In this document: positions 31,401 through 43,400 of the stretch, piece after piece
How the letters are laid out: the number at the start of each line of letters is the position of its first letter
Position numbering within the stretch: the stretch's first letter is position 1
Source: Streptomyces sp. SID8374
GTDB lineage: Bacteria > Actinomycetota > Actinomycetes > Streptomycetales > Streptomycetaceae
Assembly: GCF_009865135.1 (NCBI RefSeq)
Contig: NZ_WWGH01000002.1
Location: 930,001-994,000, forward strand
Reading direction: 5' to 3'
DNA: 64,000 nt
Notes under the pieces: model-generated
Told to the model about the DNA's origin: nothing
What the model saw: the letters and a program-made list of their open reading frames with translations, nothing else
Database searches by the model: none
Translations under genes and position numbers: made by a program

Positions 31401-34400
31401 GTCCGCCGCGCCACCGACCCGGCCCGGGGGCGGGTGGTGACCGTCGACATCGACGACCACCGGCACACGTCTCCACCGGCACCCGGCCGCCCCGCGCCCG
31501 CCGGGGAGCCGCCCCGCACCGAACCGCCCGCACTGCCGCGCCCGACCGCCGAGCCCGCCCCGGGCAGGTCGCGCTCCGACGGCACGGACCCGGCCGCCGA
31601 GGCCCCGCCCAGGCGGCCCGGCAGCACCACGTCCACCACCCCGTCCGACCGGGACCGCTCCCGCCCGGGCCGCCGGTCCGCGACGCCGAGCCCCGACCGT
31701 GGCGTACCGGTGCCCGCCTGGGTCCAGGCACGTATCCGGTACGCCGAGGAGTCCATCGCCTTCGAGCGGCGACTGGCCGAACACCTCGCCGAACACGAGG
31801 CGGTGACCGAGGAGTTCCGGAAGATGGCGCGCGCCGCGTGGGACCGGGTGCGGCAGCAGTACCCACCGCGCGTCCTCGCCACCTTCGGCAGCGACAACCC
31901 GAGCATGCCCGGGACGGTCGGAACCAGCAGGCCCGCCCTCCAGCAGGTGCTGCGGACCGGCAACTTGAGGGAGCTGGTGACCTTCCTGTTCCAAGGCATC
32001 TCCAGCGACCTGGTGCCGGAGATGCTGGGCGGCCGGGAGGACCCGAACCCGGAGATCGAGGCGGAGCGCCCCAGCCGCCGCCAGGCGGAGGGCCGGACGG
32101 AACTGGAGCGGCTGGCAGAGCAGTTGAGGTTGGACGACACCCTCTCCGTGCCGGAGAAGCAGGCGGCGCTCGCCCGTGCCACCCGGGAGCACACGGTCCG
32201 GACCGACCCCGACGACGTACGACCGCCGCTGAGCCGGGCCGAGCGCCCCTTCGCGGTGAACGACCTCGGGCTCACCTGGATGCCCGCGTCCTCCGTGTAC
32301 GACCTCGCCATGAGCTCCGGTATCCAGGAGACGTCCGAGGACTCGGGCGGCCTGGTCCTGACCGGCACCGCGGGGTCGACCTACCGCTTCCTGGTGCACG
32401 CCGCCCGGATGCGGGACCAGTGGGGCCTCGACCTGGACCTCGGGCTGATCCGGGCCGGGATGATCGCCATGTCGCTGTCGGCGGGCCACCACTCGTTCCA
32501 CGAGGTCATGCGCGGCGCCCAGCTGGCGCTTGACTCCCTCCCCGGCCACGATCCGGCGCTGGACTACCAGGACAACTGGGGCCGTTACTGGAACATCCAC
32601 CCGCTCACCGAGCAGGAGCTGCGCGAACACGTCGCCCGCGACGGACGCTTCCCCGACGAGCACGCCCAGGAGCTGCTGGACGCCGGGGACCCTGCCACGT
32701 CCTCCGCCCCGGCCCCGCAGCCGGACTCAGCCCCCTCCGGACCGCTCGCGGAGCTGGCGGAGAGGCTCCCGGACCTGTCGGCGGCCGACCGTGCGGAGCG
32801 GCTCGCGCTGCTGTCGGCGGCCGAACGCGAGCAGCTGGCCGCCCGGCCCGGCCTGGCGGCGACGCTGCGCGCGAAGCTGAGCGACCGCGAGTTCGCCGAA
32901 ACCGTGGGCCACCTGCTCGTCACGGTGGCACCCGGGGTCGACCAGCCGGTCTCCGCCGGACGTGAGGCGCGGGCGCGGATCGCGGCCATGCTGCGCGATC
33001 CCGCCGTGGCGACCCGGCTGCTGGAACGGGGGGCCAGGGTCCTGGTGGTCCCGAGGAACGAGGCCCTGACCACGCTCGGCCCGTTCCGCGACCTCGCGGG
33101 CCGAGAACTCTCCACGACGGACCGCCGCACCTGGGACACCGCGCGGGGCCTCGGCCGGCTGAACACCGGCATCACCGAGGAGAACCTGCTCGGAGAGACC
33201 ACCGGCGTACCCGGTGCGCTGGGCTACGCCGACGGATACTCCACCACCACCCACGAGTTCGCGCACGCCATCCACCGGTACGGGCTGAGCGACGCCGACC
33301 GGCAGACCATCGCGGCCGCCTACCGCGACAAGCTCAGCCCGCCCGCCGGCCAGGACCCGGCCGACGTGGAGTGGCCGGACGGCCCCCGCCGGAGCGCGGA
33401 GGACGGACAGCCGGTCGACAACTACGCCTCCACCGACGAGTTCGAGTATTTCGCCCAGGCCGTCAACGCCTACCTGGGCACGAACACCGGCCACGACCCG
33501 TTCACCGGCCGGCCCCGGAACAACGGCCCGTCCTGGGTGCGGGAGAACGAACCCGCCCTGCTGCCCCTGCTGGAACGGCTCTTCGGGACCACCCCGGACC
33601 AGGACGGCCCCGGCCCGGCCAACCCGGTCCGGGCGGTCCGCGCCGAGAACGAGATGTACGAGGGCTTCCGCGCCGTGTGGGACCGGGCGGAGGGCGTCCA
33701 CCGGGCGCAGCCGCACCCGCCGGTGCCCGCTCCCTCCCAGGTGCGCCACCCCGCCCCGCACCCGGCCACGGACCACAGCGGTGAGGCCCCGCTGCCCCCG
33801 CCGCCGGGCGACCCCCGCAGCGGCTGGGCCGAGTTCCCCGCGGACCTGACGGCCGAGCTGGACCGGCTCCTCACCGGCAACCCCGAGGCCGAGGCGCTGT
33901 CCCAGTTCCGGTTCACCGAGGAGAGCGACAGCGACGGTGACAGCGTCGAAAGCGATCCGGCGGACGACCCCCGCACCTGGGCCGGACTGCTCTTCGGCCC
34001 CGCCTCCCGGGACGAGTACGAGGTCGAGGCGCTGCTGGACACCGCCCGTGCCGTGCGGGACCTGGCCGACCGGGGGACCACACCCGGAGAAGCGGCCACC
34101 GATGTCCTGGCGGGGCTGCGGGAGCTGACCCGGCAGGTGCTCGGCCTCGACGACCAGGCCCAGGTCGGTGCCCGGGACCTGATGCTGCTGGGCTCCCTGG
34201 CGCTCAGCGCCGACCCCGGCCAACTGGCCGACGCCGACGAGCTGGCCCGCCTCCTGACGTACCAGGACAGTGCCCTCGGCGAGCGGACCAGGCTCGGTCC
34301 CGGACACGGTGCCGGACGCGACTGGACCGGCACCGGCGGCCGGACGCCCCCGCTCGACACCTACGCGGCCCAGGACGAGGACGGCACGCCGGCCGTCTGG

Positions 34401-37400
34401 CCCGCCCCTTGGACGGACGCGTACGTGGTGCTCGCCCAGTCCGCCGTGGACGCCGTGGATGCCGTGCGCCTGCACACACCGGACGGAGTCCTGCGGATCG
34501 AGGACACGGCGGAGCTGGCCCGGCTGATCGCCCGCGACCCGTACCGGCCGGCCGGCGACGACATCGTGCTCGCCTTCGCCCACGGCGACATCGAGACGGT
34601 CGCCCGCCAGGTGGCGGACCTCACCGGCAGCCGGGTCTGGTACTCCGAGCTGGGCCCCAGGGTGGCCACCGACTGGCGCACCGGCGCCGAACACCTCATG
34701 ACAGGCCAGGCGCCGGACGGCGGGGCACACGCCTGGATGTCGCTGCGCCCCGGGCAGGGCCCGGTGCCCGGCGGGCGGGCCACCGGCACACCCGCGGCGG
34801 ACCCCCACCCCTCGGACGGGACCGCGTCCGACATCGAGGCACGCCGCGCCCACCCGCTGACCACCCGTGAGTACGGCTTCGCGGACGGCCACGGGGACGG
34901 CGAACTGTTCCGCAACCCCGGCGACCTGGAGAACACCTGGACAGCCCCCCGGTCCCTCGCCGCGGACACCGACGCGCCCAGCCTCCTGCTCGCCGAGCAG
35001 ACCTGGGACGTGGAGCGGGCGGACGGCCACCCGGCCGTCCGGATCTCCGCCGACCGCACCCTCGCCGTCCAGAACGAGCACGGCAGCCAGCAGGCCTACG
35101 CCACCCGGAAGGCCGTCGCCGACTCCAACGCCAAGCTGACCCGGGCGGGGCTGGCCGTACGGCTGGGGCTCGACGAGGAGCGGAGCATCCTGCTGCCCAC
35201 CCCGGACGGCGGCAGCAACCGGCTGTTCCGGGTGACCCCGGTCTTCACCAACCGGTCCGGTGAATCCACCGAAGAGGTCTGCCGGGACTTCGCCATCATG
35301 CTCGCCGGCGACGGCCGCCCCTCCCACCTGGTCTTCCGGGACCCGGAGGACGGGGCCACGGTCACCGCCCCCGCCAACGCCTCCGACGGGGCCGAGGTCA
35401 CCGGTACGCACCACCTGGCCGAGGCGCTCGGCCAGGTCGCCGACGGCATCCTGCGGCCCGGCTCCGCCGACCCCGGCTGGGCCGCCGCACTGGTGCGCCG
35501 CGACGAGCGGCCCACCGGCGGGGACGGCACCGGACCGCTGCCCGCCGCCGCGTACGGCAGCGCGCTCAGCCTGGAGCGGCCCCACGACCCCCGGCGCACC
35601 GCCATGACGGAGGCGGCCCGCCGGATCGGCGTCAACGAGTTCGCCTGGGCCGATGTCGGTGAGGGCTACCTCGTCCAGTCCGTCGCGGCCCCCGGCGAGG
35701 ACGGCCCGAGCCTGGAGACCAACTACGCCAAGCCCTCTTCGGAGCCCGGCGAGTCCTACTTCGGCTACCACTTCATCACCGTGGTGCTCGCCAGCGAGGA
35801 CGGCACCCACCAGGTCTCCCTGGAGAACCACGCCCGTGCCTCGTCCCGCGAGGACCGGCTGCGCGGCATGGTGCGCGCCAACCTCAGAGCCGTCGACCTG
35901 AAGGAGCTGCGCGGTCAGGCCGACGTCCTGCGCCGGGAGATCGCCCGGCTGGAGGAGAGCGGTGACGACGGGCACCTCAAGGAGGTACGCGGCCACCTCG
36001 ACCTGACGATCCTCCTGACCCGGGCGAAGCTGGCACAGCAGGAGGTGCTGGACGCCCCCGCCGGGTCCCCCGAACGGGCAGAGGCACAACGCTCGTTCAA
36101 CGGCGTCGTCACCGCCGCGTCCCGGCACCTGGAGCGCCTGGAGTCGACCGTCCCCGGCAAGCGGCTCTGGTACATGCGGATGTTCACCCGGCGTCCGGGC
36201 GAGTCGGCCCACGACGTCAACGCCAGTCTCCTGGAGGACGGCGCGGCCGAGGCCAATCCGCTCACCGTGGTCGTCCTGCACGGGCAGGAGGAGCGTCCGC
36301 AGACCCTGTACTTCGAGCCCGGCACCGAGCGGACGCCCGACGGCGCGCTCAACGCGATCCGCCATGTCGCCGCCCGGGTGGCCCGGACCGGGCTGTGGAA
36401 CAGCGCCAACCACCTGCCGCTGCCCCGGGTCGACCTGGTCGGCGGCCGGACGGCACGGCTGGGCCGGGACATCGGCCGGGCCCGTGCCAACGCCGTCGCC
36501 GCCACGTTCCGGCAGGAGCTGGCCGCCGCGCTCCGGACCCTCCAGGACGGCACTCCCGGGCCGCATCTGAGCGCCGACCGGTTCACCGTCGAGGCCGACT
36601 CCGTACGCGTCGAGAAGAACAGCGCCCGGGGCGACACCGTGGAGATCACCGTCGACGACGGGCGCGGCGGCCCCCGGCGCGTCGCTCTCCGCGGCCTGCG
36701 CGGCGGTTCGCCCGACGACGGCCTCGACCCCCTCGCCGAGCAGTGGCCGATCGGCCGGCCGGTCACCCTGATGCGCCCCCGCTTCGGCGGCCTGCCCCCG
36801 GCCCCGGCCCTCCCGGCGGCCGGGGCGCCCGACGACGGCCCGGCCACCGGGAAGGGCAAGGAGCCCGAACCGAGCCCGCGCCACTGGTTCCCCTACACCC
36901 GGCACACCGAGTCCCGGGCGGAGCCGCTGCGTTACGAGGTCGCCGACACCGGCCACCTGCGGCTGCCAGACGGGCAGGAGATCCCGCCCACCGGCTGGAC
37001 GAGGTTCGGCGACGACTTCGTCCACGCCGCGACGGGAGCGCTGCTGCGCGGTGACAACGGCTGGCTCGGCCGGGTCGCCAACCTCGACACCCTCGTACCG
37101 GCACTCACCGGACTCGACCCGGACGCCGCGCCGTACCGGATCACGGCCGACGCCTCGTACCTTCACCTGGTCCCGGAGAGCGGCGCCGGTACCGGTACCT
37201 CACTGAGCGTCCCCCTGACCCTGGACCCGGCGGCCGGGGAGGCGGGGCCGTCGCGCACGGCGTCCACCACCGGAACGGCCGGCCCGTCCGCCGCCGGCCC
37301 GACCGCAGAACAGGGCGCCGCGTGGGAGGCCCACGGCCGGGCGCTGCACGAGCTGGGCGCGGCTGTCACCCGCGCCGTCGAGACCGGCCGGACGGGCCCC

Positions 37401-40400
37401 GAGGGCCGGTCCGAGGTCGATGCCGCACGCGCGGCGGTGGAGCGGGCCGAGGAGCGGCTGTGGGCGCTCGGGGTGGCGCCGGAAGCGCTGGCCGACGCCC
37501 GGACCGTGGACCCCGGTGCGCCCGCCACCGCACCGGACTCCGCCACCGCACCCCGCGGACCCGCCCCTGCCGTTCCCCTGGACGCCGAGCAGCGGCGGTG
37601 GATCGCCGACCGGGTCACCGAGGCCGACCTGCCGCCCGTGCCGGAGGCACCGGACGGCGCGGAGACCGTGACCTCGGCCGACCTGCGCGCGGCGGGCGTC
37701 ACCCTCCCCCCGGGGCTGCACGCCGAGATGGCCCTCCTCGGCGACCGGCTCCCGGCCGGCAGGCTCAGTGCGTCGGACCTCGCCCGGGTGCGGCTCACCC
37801 GTCCCGGCGACACCGGCGGAACGGCGGACACGGTGGCCGCCCGGGTGACCCGTCGCCTCTGGGACGCGGCCTACACCGAGGTCCGGGACGCGGCCCCCGA
37901 GGGCCGCGACGACACGGAGACCGCCCGCGCCTGGTCGGCCGCCGTCGCCTTGGTCCTGCCGCCCGAACCGCCCCCGGTGCTCGCCGATGCCCGGTACGCC
38001 GGTGAGGCCTTCCGCGACGCGGTGCGCCGGGTCGCCGGTCATCTGCTGGCGGCGGAAGGCGGTGCCGAGGGCGTACGGGCTTCCGCCGCGGAGCTGGCCG
38101 ACACCCTGCGTACCGGACTCGGCCTGGCACCGCGCTGGACGGTGCCCGCGACGGAGCCCGCGGCCGGACCCGCGAACGGGCCCACGGCCGGGCGCGCGAC
38201 CGGGGAAGCCGCGCCGGGGCGGCCCGCGCTCCAGTCCGATCCGGGGGGCCAACTGCCCGACCTGGACATGCCCGACCTGGACCCCGGTCAAGGCCAGGGC
38301 CAGTTCCCGGATGTGGACATGGACCTGGACATGGGCATGGGCACGGGCACGGGCCTGGGCGAACTCGGCCTCCCCTCCGCCCTGGACAGCCTCGACCTGG
38401 ATGCCTTGGACGCCCTGTGGGATGTGGGTGACCTGGGCGACCTCCCCGACTTCGACTTCACCTTCGGCCTGCCCGCCCCCGTGCCCATCGACGCAGGCAG
38501 GGGCACCGGCCGGCCCGTGTACGCCGTGCCCGCCGCGCCGCCCGCCCGGCCCCTCACGACGCTGCCCGCGCTGACCCTCGTACCGTTCGTGCCGCAGTCC
38601 ACCGTGACCGCCGACAGTGCCGAGGGCGGAATGGAAGGGCTGGCGCACCAGGTGGCCCGGACCGCGCTGCGGAACCGGCGTCACCGGGTGCCGCTGCCCA
38701 GGATCGACATCGCGGGATACGGCGCTGACGCGCGGGGCGCGGGAACCGCACGGGAACGGGACCAGGCGGCCCAGGCCCAGGGCGACCTGCGGGCGCGGGC
38801 TGCCCGCGACCTGTTCGTACGCCATCTCGACCACGCCCTGCACACCCTCCAGGCGGGCCTCCCCGCCGGGTTCACGCCTCTGCGGCCGCAGGACTTCACG
38901 ATCACGGCGCGGGGCCGGAGCCGGGTGCCGGGCCAGGGGGTCACTGCGGACCTGGCCGGGCAGATCGGCCGGGGAGAGCTGGGCCGCCAGGCCACCATCG
39001 GCGTCACGTCACCGCGTCACGCCGCCGCCCTGGACGCCCTGGACGCGCTGCGCCGCACCGACCGGGACCTCCGCTCCGGGCCGCTGGACGTGGACGCCGT
39101 CGCCCGCCGGATCTGGCACCTGGGCCCGTCGGTGTTCGTCGACCCGGAGATGCGGCGCGACCTGTTCACCCTGACCGGCCGGGCCATCGCCGCCGGGCGG
39201 GCCACCAGTCTGGCCGCGCTCACCGCCTTCCACCTGGAGGAGCAGGGCCTGCTCGCGGACGACCGGGCCCGGCATGTCTCGGCCGGCGGCAACCGGGTGC
39301 CGGGCCTGAACTGGACCGGAGCCGACACCGCCGGGATCGACGCCCTCTTCGTGGACCGGCTCACCACCGGTCCGACGGGCACCCCCGCCCCCACCGGGAA
39401 CGCGGACATCGCGCCATGGCCGTGGGACACGACCCCGTACGCGGTGCTGGCGGAGGGCAGTCACGACCGGGTGACGGCGCAGCTGCCGGACGGCACCACG
39501 TGGGAGCTGGACGCCGACGAGTTCGCCGAGCTGGTCGCCGCCGACCTGACCCGCCACCCGCTGCCGGAGCGGGCCCCGATCGTGCTGGCCGTGCCGTCGG
39601 CCGGTGACCGCTACCTGGACCTGCCGCGCAAGCTCGCCGAGCGCACCGGCCGCACCGTCTGGGTCCACAGCGGCCTGGCCCAGCGCAACCCCGACCCGAC
39701 CGCGACGAACACCATCGCCGTGCTCCACCGGGACGGCCTGCCGGACGGCACCTGGCTCCCGGTCCGCCCCGGCCTGGCGCCGGACCCGGACGACGACGCC
39801 CCGGCCTGGCACCGCGAGGTGCTGACCCAGCCCATCGTCAGCTCCCGGACCGGCGAGCAGACCGGGCGGAGCTTCCACGAGCCCGCCGAACTCGTCGGGG
39901 AGCGCGAGAGCTACCGCGACCTCGACCGCATGTCCTTCTACGTCCACTGGGACGCCGCGACCAACACGTACTCCGACAAGCGGCCGATGCCGGACCCCGG
40001 CCCGGCGGACAAGGCGTACCGGCTGGCGGGCCACGGGCTGCCGGGCGGGCTGTCCCTGCCGCTGGCCGACGGTGGCAGCCGGACCGTGGACCGGGACGAG
40101 GCGACCGGGTGGCTGCGGCGGCGCAAGAGCCTGGTGAGCCTGCCGCAGGACCACTGGGTCGACCTGGTGATCTGCCACTCCGGGGCCCCGGGCGAGGGCT
40201 CCGCGCAGGACGTCTCCCAACTCGACGGCGCCCTGCCCGCGGCGTTCACCGCCGACCCGCTCGGCGACGACGCCCTCTCCCTCGGCCAGCACCTGGCGAA
40301 CCAACTGCGGCGCACCACCCGGCTGTCGTACTCCTCCCAGGGCGTGGTCCGGTTCGGCGACGGTCCGGTGCGCGTGCTGGCCACCGATGCCCAGGGACGC

Positions 40401-43400
40401 CCCTGGTGGTGGGAGACCAGCCGCCCGGAACCGGACGACGCGGAACTCGACCGGCTGGCGGAGCAGGCCGGATTCCAGGGCGAGCCGTCCCCGCACGTCC
40501 GGTCCGAACTACTGCGTGTCGTCCGCGCGTTGAAGCTGGTCATGGGACCGGACGTGGTCGTGGCCGACGACTTCCCCGCGCTGGTCGCCGGGGCCGCAGC
40601 GGTCGTCAACATGTGGTTCGCCGACCCGGACCTCCAGCCCACCGGCCCGTTCTGGCCGCAGCTGCTCAGCCGGGTGATCGCGGCACATCCCCTCGCGGCG
40701 GGCGGCGTCGACGGCGACATCACCCGCCAGGTGCTGGCCGATGCGGCGAAGGCGTGGCGGGACTCGGGCGCCGCCCTGCCGGTGAGCAGCTTCGTCCCGC
40801 TCCCGCAGCTGCGTACGGCGGCGAGCTGGCTCTCCGACCCGGCGGCGGTGGACCAGGCGGCGGTCGACGCGCTGCGGCTCGCCGATCCCGCCGACGCGCC
40901 CGCGCACCGGACCCGGATGTTCTGGGCGCGGGTCCGCGCCGAGGAGGCGCTGCCCGGCCCCGGCCCGGCCGCCGACGCGCTGACCGTACGCGCCCTCCGC
41001 CTCGACCCGGCCATCCAGCTGGACGACGCCCTGCGCGACCGGGCCCGCGCCCTGCTCACCCAGGGCTTCGCGGCGGGCCGGAACATGGCCGACCCGGACG
41101 TGGTGGGCGCGTACGCGGTCGAGGCGGCCGGAGCCCTCGCGGCGCCCGCGCTGCTCACCACGGTCGGCGCCGCGTTCGGCTCCGGCCGGGACTGGCGCGG
41201 CCTCGCGAACCTGCTGCCCCGGCTGGACAGCTTCCGGGTCGCGGACACGACGGTGGACGCGCCGTGGGCCGGACAGGACACGACCGGCAAGGACAGGCCG
41301 GTGCCCTACGCCGTACGGGCCTCGGTCGACCTGGAGGACAGCGGCCACGTCCAGGTGACCCTGGGCGCGGACTCCTACCGGCTGACGGCCGCCGAGTTCG
41401 CCGAACTGCTCGCCGCCGACGCCGACTTGCGGGGCCTCCCGCCTGCGACGCCGGTGCTGCTGCTCCTCGACGGGCTCAGCGGCCCCAGCCCGGCGGTCGC
41501 CGAGACCGTCTCCCGGAGGCTGGGCCGTCCCGTGTGGTGGAGCACGTCCCCGGTGGAGCTGTCCGCCCCGGACGCGGCCGAGGGCGAACTCCCGGTGCTG
41601 GCAACCGACTTCTTCACGATGAACCAACCCAGCGCCACGGACTGGCGGTTCACCGCCCCCGCCACCCCGGACCTGGGCGTGCCGACGGTACCTGCCACAC
41701 GGGCACCGGGCCCGGGTGCGCCGACGCCGGCCACGAACAGCGACCTGTCCGCCGCCCCTGCCCGGAGCGGCGACCCGTCCGCCGGCTCTCTTCGTGGCGG
41801 CGCCACGGCTGTCGCCCCCGCCCGGGGTGGTGACCTGTCCGCCGGCTCTCTTCGTGGCGGCGCCACGGCTGTCGCCCCCGCCCGGGGTGGTGACCCGTCC
41901 GCCGAATCCCTTCGTAACAGCGCCCCGTTCACCGCTCCCGCCCAGATCAGCGACCCGTCCGCCGATTCCCCTCGTAACAGCAACACGGCCACCGGCCCCA
42001 CCCGGAACAGCGATCCGTTCACCGGCCCCGCCCGGGACGGCGCAGCCACCGGCTCCCCCCGAAACCCCCGCAGTTCCGTCGGCGGCGACCCCATGGAGGG
42101 CGTCGAGTCCACCTCCGTACCGACAGCGCCCGCGCTCCCCGCCACGGTGAAGGCCCTCCAGCCCCTGCCGCCCCGGACCTTGGTCGCGTACGGGCGGGAC
42201 GAGACGAGCCCGTCCGCGCAGGGGGACCGGACCCTGGAGCTGCTCGCGGCCCAGGTGGCGGCCACCGGTCTGCGCAACCGGCGGGCGGGCGCGGCCCTGC
42301 CCCGGGTCGAGGTCACCGGCTACGGCGCCGAGGTCGGTCCCGACCGGGCGCCCACCGGTTCGCCCGGAAGGCGGCGGGCCTTCACCGCGCGCCAGCGCTT
42401 CACCCGGCTGCTGGCGAGCGAACTGGAGCGGCTGCAACGGGAGCTGCCGGTCGGCGAACCGCGCCTGACCGCCGAGGACTTCCCCATCGTCGTACGGGCC
42501 ATGGCCCGGGTGCCCGCCGACTGGGTGGGCACCGGTGCCCTCGCCCAGGTGAGCCGGGCCGAGATGGGCCGCCAGGCGGTCATCGCCCTCCGACTGCCGC
42601 CTGACGCGGCGGCGGTGCAGAGACTCGACAGCCTCCGCCGCCGCGACCGCGCGCTGCGGACCCGCCCCCTGGACGTGGACGCCATCGCCCGCCGCGTCCT
42701 GCACCTGGACCCCGGGGCCACTGTCCAACAGGACGACAGGCAGGAGCTGTTCGGCCTGGTGGGCCGGGCCACGGCGGCCGGGCGGGCGACCGGGTTCGCC
42801 GCGCTGGCCGCGTACCACCTCTCCGAGCTGGGGGTGACCGCGCCGGGCCGCGCGCACCACTTCACCGTGGGCGGCAGCCGCGTACCGGGCCTCAACTGGG
42901 GGGCAGACGACGTCATCGCGCTGGACACCACCCGGAGCGATCTGCTGGAGGAGGACCCCGCAGGCGGCTACGACGTCGTCAGCACCTCACCGGCCCCCTG
43001 GCCGGGCACCACGACCCCGTACGTGGTGGCCGCAGAAGGCGGGTACGACCGGGTGGAGGCGCGGCTCCCGGACGGCTCGGTACGGGAGCTGGGCGTCGAG
43101 GAGTTCGTGGAGCTGGTCGCGGCCGACCTGGCCCGGGAGGCGCTGCCGCCGGACACGCCGATCGTGCTCGCCGTACCCTTCGCCGCCGACGGCTACCTCG
43201 ACCTGCCCCGCAGGCTCGCCGACCGCACGGGCCGCACGGTGTGGGCGCACAGCGGCCGCATCACCGTCGAGTCCGCCCCCGGGGACCCGAGCACCATCGA
43301 CGTCGTCCGCACCCCGAAGACCCCCCGGGGCGACTGGATCGCCAGCGAGCCGGGGCTCGGGCCGGACACCGACGACGACGGGCCCGACTGGCACCACGAC

